From: a virus
IMG/VR virus record: IMGVR_UViG_3300030331_004516
Location: 1-23,098 of that record
Strand: one strand, 5' to 3'
DNA: 23,098 nt
This document shows, one piece after another, positions 5,933-14,362 of the stretch (position 1 is the first letter of the stretch; every line of letters begins with the position of its first letter). The notes below the pieces were generated by a model, which saw only the letters and a list, made by a program, of their open reading frames with translations, had not been told where the DNA came from and made no database searches. The position numbers were made by a program, and so were the translations under genes.

Positions 5933-7482
5933 AATAAGGCATCCGATCCGTCATCCATATCTGGAACCGAGAAGCTTGTTTCGTGTGACCTCTCATGTGG
6001 CACTGTCCACACAAACTCTGTTTTGTTATTAATAGATAAACGATGATCTCCACCTCTTCTTTTTAATCTTATATGTGCAGCCATCTCTGTTGTAGTCATA
6101 CCTTTAAACTTTTTCTTCTCTTCTAAAAAATTAATTAAAAATTCCATTTTAAAATACGCTTTCATCACACCTGTTTTTTCATCTTTTTCAAATAATACAT
6201 TACCTAGTTTTATCTGCTCACGACTATCCGCTGTGGGCGTTTCATCTAAAAATGCATTTAATAAAGAATCAAATCGACCTGCCTTTGTTATCTCTCTTGG
6301 CATCTCAATAACCTGAACTTTAGATAACAATTCATTTAGTAATCTTATCCATTTCTTTTGAGGCATGGGTTCTGGAAAAGGAATAATATTAATCTCATCA
6401 ATGCATCTTTTAAGAAACAAACTCTGTGAATACAACTCATCTGTATTAAGTTCTATAGGTTTACCATCTATGTTCATAAACCAAATAGATTGATCTGACT
6501 GAAACTTACGAAGGTCAGATAACTGTGATGCGTAATCCTCTCCTATACCAAACTTTCTAATACTACATTCTGTAGAATTACAATGATTACACATCGGGGG
6601 GACCTTACATTTATATTGATAATCTTGTTTTTTATGTTGATTAATAGTTTTCATAACTTGTGCAGAAGAAAGGGGTGGTTGCATGTAATCACGATTAAAC
6701 TCGTCTACCTTCAAAGCCCACTCATTTTCATCTGACCATTTTCTCTTAGCGTAAACTGTGTATTGGTAAAGAGCTTCGTCACGACCTCCCTCTGGAATAC
6801 CTAAACTCATCATAGTTTGCAGACAAGGAGGTCCATCCGATATTTCTATATTTTCTTTTTGTTTTATCGTTGCTTTTAGTTTGCTAAAATCTTCAACCTT
6901 GACAACAATTTGATCATAATATTCACAAAAATCATTAATGCTTAGAGGGATGCCATCAAGATCATAAGCGTATCTTGTGGTATTTTCTCCACCAAAGTAA
7001 GGTAAATTTAGAAAATTACCTGTATCTCCTCTATCTACTTTTATTTCTATTTGTTTTGGAAAAATCTCACAAGATGCATAACCTAACTTAGAAGCAAACT
7101 CTTGTAATTTTTTTCTCATATTTACTGCTGGTATAAAGTCTTCCACAAATAAAAATAAATGTGCACCACCAGATTTACTACGAAATACCACTAATGGTAT
7201 TTTTTTCTTTTTAATATCCTTGGCTATTTTTTTGTGATCTAAAGGATAAGTATCTACATCAATGCATCCCCACTTACATTGACTATCATCATTAATAGGT
7301 ATTACACCTAAAGAGGATCCCTCACCTTGTAGGTGTTTTTTCCATAAAGAGTCTGTTATTGGCTCTTGTATAACTTTACCGCTACCTTTAATTTTATTTT
7401 TATCAGATACCTCACCTGTTGTGGTAAAGATACCGTGAGCACGGTCTTGTCCTTGAAAAATCTTTTTAAATTTATCCAGCAT
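5929..7482 (-). CDS. Archaeo-eukaryotic primase (AEP) family DNA primase
   Basis: This 517-aa protein carries AEP motifs: I, CIDVDTY (D75 and D77); II, SKSGGAHLFLF (H108 in the S-x-H type motif); III, LNLPYFGG (158-165). The style resembles the AEP domain seen in TOTE-type elements and in many marine phages. Residues about 228-315 look like a primase C-terminal region ending in a four-cysteine site (C292, C298, C301, C306; CNHCNSTEC). The last 200 residues are unassigned; I see no Walker motifs, so it lacks its own helicase. It should make primers for the family A polymerase. The ATG at 7482 has no Shine-Dalgarno sequence and lies 7 nt after a strong hairpin. Confidence 0.85.
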   Translation of the reverse strand: MLDKFKKIFQGQDRAHGIFTTTGEVSDKNKIKGSGKVIQEPITDSLWKKHLQGEGSSLGVIPINDDSQCKWGCIDVDTYPLDHKKIAKDIKKKKIPLVVFRSKSGGAHLFLFVEDFIPAVNMRKKLQEFASKLGYASCEIFPKQIEIKVDRGDTGNFLNLPYFGGENTTRYAYDLDGIPLSINDFCEYYDQIVVKVEDFSKLKATIKQKENIEISDGPPCLQTMMSLGIPEGGRDEALYQYTVYAKRKWSDENEWALKVDEFNRDYMQPPLSSAQVMKTINQHKKQDYQYKCKVPPMCNHCNSTECSIRKFGIGEDYASQLSDLRKFQSDQSIWFMNIDGKPIELNTDELYSQSLFLKRCIDEINIIPFPEPMPQKKWIRLLNELLSKVQVIEMPREITKAGRFDSLLNAFLDETPTADSREQIKLGNVLFEKDEKTGVMKAYFKMEFLINFLEEKKKFKGMTTTEMAAHIRLKRRGGDHRLSINNKTEFVWTVPHERSHETSFSVPDMDDGSDALL

Positions 7483-7489
7483 AAAGTGA

Positions 7490-7531
7490 AGGGGCGGTAG
7501 AAAGGAGAGATAAGAGGAAAGGACCGCCCCT
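7490..7531. repeat. GC-rich inverted repeat enclosing a concentric purine mirror repeat
   Basis: The arms AGGGGCGGT (7490-7498) and ACCGCCCCT (7523-7531) are perfectly complementary over 9 bp and stand out as very GC-rich in an AT-rich genome. Inside, GAAAGGAGA (7500-7508) and AGAGGAAAG (7513-7521) form a perfect 9-base mirror repeat around GATA, with the same centre as the inverted repeat. On the minus-strand transcript the loop is pyrimidine-rich. No U-run follows, so a simple terminator is unlikely. It lies between the ssDNA-binding protein stop and the primase start. Confidence 0.85.
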
Positions 7532-7539
7532 ACCTATTT

Positions 7540-8346
7540 TTATATCATATCACTATCATCTGTAGCAGTGGTTTTTGTTTGCTCTGCTGCTTCAGGTTTA
7601 ACAACGACCTCACCTTGTATGACTGATTGTGAAAACATTTTAGCTTGTTGAAGCACATCAGCAACATTGACTTGTTGCTCTAAAGTAATCTCCCACAAAC
7701 CCCAACTCATGGCATCTTTTTTCTTTGTAGTACCTGTGAGTTTATAAATGTAAGCATAAGACGGTGGATTAAATGGACCATTTTTACCATTTAACATCTG
7801 TGACTTTATCATGGTATTCCATAATTTAGCTTTCTTAAAGTTAGTAGAGTACATAGATAATTGTGCTGGTTTCCAAATGTTATCTGATTCTTCATACAAC
7901 ACAAAGAAGTTACCATCTGTTCTTATGTATTCATCTGTTAATTCTCCATCAACGACTAATACATCTTTTGCATCTACTTTTTGCGTTTTTGTTAATATGT
8001 CAGATGTGGCATCGTATGTTCCTAAAAATCCACCATCATTTTCTATATTTCTCCAATGTGAATATTGTTTTACATATGCACACGGTATAACTCTTACACC
8101 CTCTTCTTTTTTCCAATGTTGTTTTGTTATACTATTATAGATGTCTGCTTTTCTTAAATCCTCAGGGGCATCCTCTGCACTACCGTGAAATAGTTTTATT
8201 CTAGGTACCTCTAAGTCATTTGTACTGACATTCTGTGAACCATCCCCTGCATGTTCTTCTAAAAAAGAACCTATATGTATGGTGTCTACATCTGTCGTTT
8301 TTGAAGCAGCAACGGCTGCTTTCTTTTTTGGTTTTGCCTTTGGCAT
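7540..8346 (-). CDS. Putative single-stranded DNA-binding protein
   Basis: This 268-aa protein has a basic, alanine/lysine-rich N-terminus (1-17), a central region rich in aromatic residues (many W, Y and F, about 70-220) and an acidic C-terminal tail ending DDSDMI. That tail recalls the acidic tips of T7 gp2.5 and bacterial SSB, which contact replication partners. Length, context directly before primase, and similarity in style to marine-phage ssDNA-binding proteins support the call, but no signature motif proves it. It has the best ribosome binding site seen in the window, AAGGAGGT about 7 nt before the ATG and overlapping the upstream stop, suggesting high expression, as expected for an SSB. 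Confidence 0.55.
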   Translation of the reverse strand: MPKAKPKKKAAVAASKTTDVDTIHIGSFLEEHAGDGSQNVSTNDLEVPRIKLFHGSAEDAPEDLRKADIYNSITKQHWKKEEGVRVIPCAYVKQYSHWRNIENDGGFLGTYDATSDILTKTQKVDAKDVLVVDGELTDEYIRTDGNFFVLYEESDNIWKPAQLSMYSTNFKKAKLWNTMIKSQMLNGKNGPFNPPSYAYIYKLTGTTKKKDAMSWGLWEITLEQQVNVADVLQQAKMFSQSVIQGEVVVKPEAAEQTKTTATDDSDMI

Positions 8347-8358
8347 ATTATTACCTCC

Positions 8359-8916
8359 TTAGTTTTGTATTTTAGTTTTTTTCCCAATAAAAATATTAAA
8401 AGTATCGTCTGGGACATCAATACCTTTTTGCACTAACTCCTTAATTGTACTTTTTAAGGTGCTAGGATGTATTGACTCTTTGTGAGTGACAGGTAATCCC
8501 TCACTTAGCAATCTCTCCTTTAAAGCTACTGCATCAGAGTCTTGTGTTTTGTCAAACTGCACACCCACTTCACTTTTAATTATGGACCCCAATCCTTTGC
8601 CTCTAAACCAATCATAAGCCTCTGGTTTTTTTGCTTCAGATATATGTGCATATACATTGTCGACAATAGAAATTTTTACTCCATTATCTAATTTTAATTG
8701 CTCTAGGCTAAGTTGTTGCATAGCCTCTGGTATTATTTCTTCTGAAAATTTACGTGTCTGATCTTTTAATTTTTTAAGTTCAGCCTCTTTAGTTTCTACT
8801 AAACCCAGCAAACTTACTAGTTTTTTACACTGTTCTGATAAGCTATCTAAGTTAGCCGTGTCTGCTGAAAATTCTTGTAGATCATCTTCTAATTGACTTA
8901 TAATATCATCTTCCAT
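8359..8916 (-). CDS. Coiled-coil phage protein at the head of the replication operon
   Basis: This 185-aa protein begins with an acidic segment. Residues about 25-70 form a leucine/glutamate/lysine-rich likely coiled coil (KLVSLLGLVETKEAELKKLK). After that comes a compact domain containing the stretch VKISIVDNVYAHI and AYDWFRGKGLG. This layout, coiled coil followed by a 'W(F/L)R-G-G' domain, recurs in phage replication regions, but the function is not known to me. AAAGGAGA precedes the ATG by 8 nt. It is the first gene of the leftward replication operon and is divergent from the plus-strand helicase. Confidence 0.65.
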   Translation of the reverse strand: MEDDIISQLEDDLQEFSADTANLDSLSEQCKKLVSLLGLVETKEAELKKLKDQTRKFSEEIIPEAMQQLSLEQLKLDNGVKISIVDNVYAHISEAKKPEAYDWFRGKGLGSIIKSEVGVQFDKTQDSDAVALKERLLSEGLPVTHKESIHPSTLKSTIKELVQKGIDVPDDTFNIFIGKKTKIQN

Positions 8917-8953
8917 ATTGAAATCTCCTTTGATTACAATATAGTGGGATAAA
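8917..8953. promoter_or_regulatory. Short divergent intergenic region between operons
   Basis: Only 37 nt separate the minus-strand start at 8916 from the plus-strand start at 8954. It must hold the Shine-Dalgarno AAAGGAGA of the leftward gene and any rightward signal. TACAATATA at 8935-8943 is -10-like on the plus strand. If used, the rightward mRNA would have a very short leader. No clear -35 element is visible. Confidence 0.3.
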
Positions 8954-10411
8954 ATGAAATTATCAAGTTTAAAAGATTATAAATATAAAACTCTTCCTTA
9001 TAAACATCAAAAAGACGCTATAATTAAAGCAAATAGCAAAGATGCATATGCTTTTTTTATGGAGATGGGTACAGGTAAATCAAAAGTTTGTATAGATGAC
9101 ATATGCATTTCTTATGGATTAGGTTTAATTAATTGTGCAATTATAGTTGCACCAAAAGGTGTTTATAGAAATTGGTCACAATTAGAATTAATAAAGCATG
9201 TACCAGATCAAATAGATCATGATATAATAACCTGGTCTAGTGCTGCAACAGCAAAAAATAAAAAAAATCTAAAAAAATTATTTGACAAAAATGAAAAATT
9301 AAAGTTCTTCGTAATAAATATTGAAGCTTTTAGAACAAGAAAAGGTCTTGACTTTACAAAAAAAGTTTTAACTTTTTACAATTGTTTTTTTGCAATAGAT
9401 GAATCTACAGTAATAAAAAATCCACAAGCCTTACAAACTAAAAATATTTTATCTCTTAGAAAATTATCAAAACAAAGAAGAATATTATCAGGTCTACCTG
9501 TTACAAAATCACCCTTAGATTTATTTTCGCAATGTTATTTTTTAAATCCAAACCTATTAGGTTATGAAAGTTATTATGCTTTTAGAGCTAGATATGCCGT
9601 TTTAATGCAAAGACATACATCATCACATAGTTTCCAAGATGTTGTAGATTACAAAAACTTAGATGAACTTAATAAAAAATTAGAATCTTTCTCAAGTAGA
9701 ATTTTAAAAAAAGATTGCCTAGACTTACCAGATAAATTGTATACACCAAGGCTAGTAGAGCTAACTAATGAACAGGCAAAGGCGTATCAAGAAATGCAAA
9801 GAGAAGCTATGGCAATAATTGGCAACGACATAATAAATGTTAGCACAGTTTTATCTCAAATCACGAAGTTACATCAAATAGTTTGTGGTTTTATTTTAAA
9901 TGGTGATGGAAACGCAGTATCAATTGAAAACAATAGGTATCAAGCTTTATTGGATGTGTTAGAAGAAGCAGGTGATCAAAAGGTTGTAATTTGGGCTAAT
10001 TATCGATTTGATATAAAAAAGATTCTTAAGACAGTAAGAGAAAAATATGGATTTAAAAGTATTAAAGCTTTCTTTGGTGATACTAAGGACCAGGAAAGAC
10101 AAGATATTGTAACAGAGTTCCAAGATCCGAGTAGCGAGTTGCGATATATCATAGCCAATCCAAGAACAGCAGGGTATGGATTAACACTAACCTTGTCACA
10201 TACTGTAGTATATTTTAGTAATTCCTATGATTTAGAAATTAGGATGCAGTCAGAAGAGAGAGTGCATCGCATAGGACAGACTAAAAAAGTTACCTATATA
10301 GATTTATTAACACCTAAAACTGTAGATGAAAAAATTATTAAATCTTTAAGAAAAAAAATAAATATCTCAAGTGAAGTTATGGGTGAGGAATTAAAAAATT
10401 GGATAGTTTAA
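8954..10411 (+). CDS. SNF2/DEAD-like superfamily 2 helicase
   Basis: This 485-aa protein has SF2 ATPase motifs: Walker A MEMGTGKS (36-43), motif Ia IVAPKGVYRNW (64-74), Walker B variant AIDES (147-151), motif III SGLPVTKS (179-186), a C-terminal lobe with the motif V region AGYGLTLT and motif VI SEERVHRIGQ (433-442). The RIGQ motif is typical of Snf2-type translocases. It could displace proteins from DNA or support replication, recombination or transcription switching. It is one of only two plus-strand genes, with a notably A-rich coding sequence. Its TAA at 10409-10411 overlaps the stop of the convergent minus-strand gene. Confidence 0.93.
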   Translation: MKLSSLKDYKYKTLPYKHQKDAIIKANSKDAYAFFMEMGTGKSKVCIDDICISYGLGLINCAIIVAPKGVYRNWSQLELIKHVPDQIDHDIITWSSAATAKNKKNLKKLFDKNEKLKFFVINIEAFRTRKGLDFTKKVLTFYNCFFAIDESTVIKNPQALQTKNILSLRKLSKQRRILSGLPVTKSPLDLFSQCYFLNPNLLGYESYYAFRARYAVLMQRHTSSHSFQDVVDYKNLDELNKKLESFSSRILKKDCLDLPDKLYTPRLVELTNEQAKAYQEMQREAMAIIGNDIINVSTVLSQITKLHQIVCGFILNGDGNAVSIENNRYQALLDVLEEAGDQKVVIWANYRFDIKKILKTVREKYGFKSIKAFFGDTKDQERQDIVTEFQDPSSELRYIIANPRTAGYGLTLTLSHTVVYFSNSYDLEIRMQSEERVHRIGQTKKVTYIDLLTPKTVDEKIIKSLRKKINISSEVMGEELKNWIV

Positions 10412-13400
10412 ACTGTATTAATACCACCAAAGATAGGATCGTTTATACCAAATAAAGCTTGTCCCCTTGCTATATTATTTGGTGTAGTGCTAGGTGTTAT
10501 GGCAGACATGTTTATTCCTGATAAAGAACTTGCATTAGATGGTTGTGGTATATTTAATGGGCCAGTTGCTAAATCTATTTTTTGATTATTTTCTATTTTT
10601 GATTCTGCTGGTGGCATCTCTATTTTGTCAAAACCAAAGGGAACATCTGGTCTACGTGTTTCTTCTAACTCATCGCTAACAGTTGTACCAATAATACCGT
10701 AAGTTTTTCCAAATATAGCTTTTAATGAATTCATCTGTTTTAAAGTTAAACTTTTACCCTGTAACATATTTAATAAAGCCTCAGCATTAGCTCTATCATA
10801 TAATGCTGCTGCAATAATTTTTTCTCTTTGAGCTGTGCTTAATTTTTCCATGAAACGCATACCTAATTCTGCGCCTACAAATCGTGAGGATGTTCTACCA
10901 GACTGCACCGCAAATATACGAGATAAAATTTGAGGAATACCTGAACCAAATATTTGCTGTACTTTATTTGGTAAAGCATCTGGCACTCTTTTTGGATAAC
11001 CCGTTAAGTTTAATCTTTCATAAGCAAATACTATATCTTTTAATCTTTGATATCCGCCTACATCATTTTGTGCGTTATAAAATGCTTTAATCGCATCTTC
11101 ATTTTCAAATAAGAATTTTGACATGCCTGATGTTTTTGGCATACCACCATCGAATACAGGTTTTTCAGTTTTCGCTGAGGATAAAAATTTATCAAATAAT
11201 TTATTTTTAAATGCCGACAGCATTACATCTTTGTTTTCACCCTTAATTTTGCTTAGTGTTTTAACAATGTCAGTCATAATTTCAGGGTCTTTTAAAGCCT
11301 GTTTAATCATGTCATCTGAATTTTTAAATGTTAGACCTGTGCCTAATCCACCATCAGCTATTAATGCATCAAGTTCTATAAAGTCTGCAAACTTTTTTCT
11401 ATCTGTTAATATTTTCATTCTGTTAGCTGCGTTTACACCTAACTTAATTTGACTATCTAATGTTTCTGATATAGGTAAGTATTGATCAAGAGCTTCAATG
11501 ATTGCTGAATTATTTTTTCTAAATGTTTTTAATTTATTTATGTCAATCAACCCATCAGAATTTAATATTTTTTTATACATGTCGTCATAAAAAGCATCCT
11601 CAATGCCTTTTATTGCAGCAGGATCCCCTCCCACTGTAGAGAAAAACTCATCAACGGATTGTGGAGTTTTTAAAAATGCTTTTCCTACTCCCTCATCAGG
11701 TATGATATATTGTGCTGTTCCATCTTGTGTGGTAATTTTTAAAATTTGACCCTTCTCATAAATATTTGTGTAGTTTTTAGTTTTTTCTTTTAACCAATCA
11801 TCATAAAATTTAGTGCCACCTAAATTATCGGTGATGACTTTATCTACTTCTTCTATTATAACTTTTAATCTTTTTATTAATTCTGAATTTTCACTTGGGT
11901 TCCTTAGTGCCAAATTAAGATCTCTTTGTGCAGATTGTTTCAAGCTAATAAGCGTTGATGAATTTATGTCCATTGTAGGATCTGTAATCTTAACTCCAAC
12001 TTGTGATCCTGGTACACCTACACCTGGACTTGATCCATCAGTAAGATCTCTACCCATGTAAGATTTACCTGGCTCATCAATACCACCAATCACCTTTCCT
12101 TGTGCATTAAATTTAATTGCGGAAGGATAAGTAAATTCTATATCTCCCATATTATATTTAGGTGCAATAGGTCTATCACCAGATTCAACCTGTTTAGCTA
12201 ATGTGCTATTAAGATTATCTAATTGATTTTTAAGGTTTTTTTCTATTTGGAATATTTTTTCCATATAGACTTTGTAATTTTGTGTAGTCGGACTTTCTAG
12301 ATAAGCATCATAAGCAGCATTTATTTGCCTATTTGCGTTATTTATAACAGGTGCAAAATCATTACCTAAATCTCTTATTGCATAAAATTGTAATGGTACA
12401 TCTACTTTTCTATCAAAATCAGTGGGTTTAATTTTTGTAATTATAGAGTCTTTTAAATCTGATACATCAAATGTTCTGTCACCAAAATTGTCATCAATTA
12501 ATTGTAATAACTTATTATCATAAAGATCTAATGCGTTTTGTTTTTCTCTTTCATACTTAGACCTTATCTCAGAGCCACTGACCGTAAGATCAGTTTTAGT
12601 AGCAGTGCTACCAGGTGTTAAAATTTCTGTTGTTGTTTGTAATTGATCATCTATTTCTTGATCTATAACACCGCCAACTCTATTATTTGAATTAAAATAT
12701 GATCCGAAATTACCGACCTTCTGCTCTACAGCGACAATAACTTGTTTACCATTTTCATCTAAAGCTGTTGTGTAAACATATTGCTTATTTGGAAATTCTC
12801 TTTCTAATGCCTCATCTACAATTTTGTAATTAGATAAGGATAAATTTTTAACAAATTGTCCTGCTTCTTCTTTTGCCTTACCCCTCCCACCAATGTTAAG
12901 AGTAAAACCTGAATTTATTAAATCACTTTCAATTTTTTGTTGTGTTTCTCTTAGATTCGGGTTTTGTGTAGATTGTGCTAAAGTAAAATCTAAAGATGGC
13001 TTACCTTCATCTGGTAAACTAGTTATTCGTTGTACTAATATATCATTACCAGCAGCGTCCTTTTCCACATTAACGACTACCACTTGATTTAATCTATTTT
13101 CTACATCTAACGCTTCATTCCTTGCATTTATCTCATCTTGATTTATTTGTGTTTTAATATTTTGTGATATTTCTGCTGCCTTTTTTTCATTATTTTTATT
13201 TTTATAATATTGAACTAAATTATTAAGAACACCCTCGTCTGGTTGTGTTTTATTAAACTCTGAAAAATTTTTAATAAAGTTTTTACCAGCTTGGTAAGTT
13301 GCAATAGGCACATCATATAAATATTTTTTTCCCGCAATGAAAGCAGTACCTCCTATGAAGGGTGAAAAAGTCTGTATGGCAAGATTTAGTGGTGTACCTA

Positions 13401-14361
13401 ATAAGCCACCATCTGTGCTTTCAGCTGCTAATTTTTTTCCAAAATCAGTTCCCATAGAAAAACCCATGACTGCTAAAATATCATCTGCAACAAGGCTCCC
13501 TAACTTACCTGTCTTTTTTGCATTGTCATAAATATCTATAATTTGATTGTAAAGTAGACCAATATTATTTTTTGTTTTAGCAAAAATACCTTTTAGTGCC
13601 TCGGGATCTTTTATAGCGATTTTATTACCTGCTGTCGCTTTTGTTAGGACTCCTGAAAATGGTAATGCATCAATAACAAAAGCACCTGCATTATCTGCCA
13701 TTCTTTCTGCAAAAGTATCAGGTGTAAATGATGGATCTATAAAATGTAAAAATTCAAAAACTTCATATAATTTATTTTTTATTTGTTCATTAGCAGGTGT
13801 AAAATCAATGTCAGGTTTTACATCACTAAATTTACCCTCCATTATCATGTTTTGCATGGGTAAAAGATTTGGTGAAGTAAAATATTGAAAATCTATAATA
13901 TTATCTGCGATTTCTAATAATCTTTTATTTGCTCCTTGTGTAAAAGCCATAACAAAATCAGTTTCTGCATCTGGATAAGCACCACTAATTTGATCTTTTG
14001 TTAAATTATTTTCTCTTAAATACATATCAATGTAATTCATAATTGTCGCATTATCATATTCTTGTTTTTGCATCTCAATTATGATCGTGTTTATGTCATC
14101 TCTCGCATCTAAAATTTTGTTGCGTAGCTCCTCGTCTTTAGGAAGATAAAAAGTTCTTTTGTCAGCTTCTGCTCTTAAATCAGAAACATTAATCGGCTCT
14201 TTTTCATTATTTAGTTGATTAATATTAAACTCTGGATTTACAGGATTTACACTAGCAACATCAAAGCTACCCTGACCTGTAGCATCTAAATTTAAGGATT
14301 GTATCTCAGAGGTAGCAGCTGTTTGTGTTCCTGCTTTTTCTTTCGCTAATGTTTGTACCAT
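10408..14361 (-). CDS. Very large internal virion / DNA-ejection protein (putative)
   Basis: At 1317 aa this is the largest gene. It is rich in N, K, D and I, mostly predicted helical, with several glycine/alanine-rich hydrophobic stretches around residues 230-350 (for example VADDILAVMGFSMGTDF and FIGGTAFIAGKKYLYD) that could insert into membranes. I see no lysozyme or protease motif. The C-terminus is proline/serine-rich and ends with ARGQALFGINDPIFGG, a tail seen in uncultured marine phage proteins. Size, position after two or three smaller structural genes, and composition resemble the largest ejection protein of podoviruses (T7 gp16 or P22 gp16 class). This is a contextual inference. AGGA lies 6 nt before the ATG. 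Confidence 0.55.
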   Translation of the reverse strand: MVQTLAKEKAGTQTAATSEIQSLNLDATGQGSFDVASVNPVNPEFNINQLNNEKEPINVSDLRAEADKRTFYLPKDEELRNKILDARDDINTIIIEMQKQEYDNATIMNYIDMYLRENNLTKDQISGAYPDAETDFVMAFTQGANKRLLEIADNIIDFQYFTSPNLLPMQNMIMEGKFSDVKPDIDFTPANEQIKNKLYEVFEFLHFIDPSFTPDTFAERMADNAGAFVIDALPFSGVLTKATAGNKIAIKDPEALKGIFAKTKNNIGLLYNQIIDIYDNAKKTGKLGSLVADDILAVMGFSMGTDFGKKLAAESTDGGLLGTPLNLAIQTFSPFIGGTAFIAGKKYLYDVPIATYQAGKNFIKNFSEFNKTQPDEGVLNNLVQYYKNKNNEKKAAEISQNIKTQINQDEINARNEALDVENRLNQVVVVNVEKDAAGNDILVQRITSLPDEGKPSLDFTLAQSTQNPNLRETQQKIESDLINSGFTLNIGGRGKAKEEAGQFVKNLSLSNYKIVDEALEREFPNKQYVYTTALDENGKQVIVAVEQKVGNFGSYFNSNNRVGGVIDQEIDDQLQTTTEILTPGSTATKTDLTVSGSEIRSKYEREKQNALDLYDNKLLQLIDDNFGDRTFDVSDLKDSIITKIKPTDFDRKVDVPLQFYAIRDLGNDFAPVINNANRQINAAYDAYLESPTTQNYKVYMEKIFQIEKNLKNQLDNLNSTLAKQVESGDRPIAPKYNMGDIEFTYPSAIKFNAQGKVIGGIDEPGKSYMGRDLTDGSSPGVGVPGSQVGVKITDPTMDINSSTLISLKQSAQRDLNLALRNPSENSELIKRLKVIIEEVDKVITDNLGGTKFYDDWLKEKTKNYTNIYEKGQILKITTQDGTAQYIIPDEGVGKAFLKTPQSVDEFFSTVGGDPAAIKGIEDAFYDDMYKKILNSDGLIDINKLKTFRKNNSAIIEALDQYLPISETLDSQIKLGVNAANRMKILTDRKKFADFIELDALIADGGLGTGLTFKNSDDMIKQALKDPEIMTDIVKTLSKIKGENKDVMLSAFKNKLFDKFLSSAKTEKPVFDGGMPKTSGMSKFLFENEDAIKAFYNAQNDVGGYQRLKDIVFAYERLNLTGYPKRVPDALPNKVQQIFGSGIPQILSRIFAVQSGRTSSRFVGAELGMRFMEKLSTAQREKIIAAALYDRANAEALLNMLQGKSLTLKQMNSLKAIFGKTYGIIGTTVSDELEETRRPDVPFGFDKIEMPPAESKIENNQKIDLATGPLNIPQPSNASSLSGINMSAITPSTTPNNIARGQALFGINDPIFGGINTV

Positions 14362-14362
14362 A

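Noticed and set aside
7811-8140. Plus-strand reading frames inside the ssDNA-binding protein gene and others like it at 2316, 11123, 11813 and 20956
   Set aside because: They lie fully antisense to larger genes with clear domains or strong gene context, lack ribosome binding sites, and have unusual amino-acid composition.
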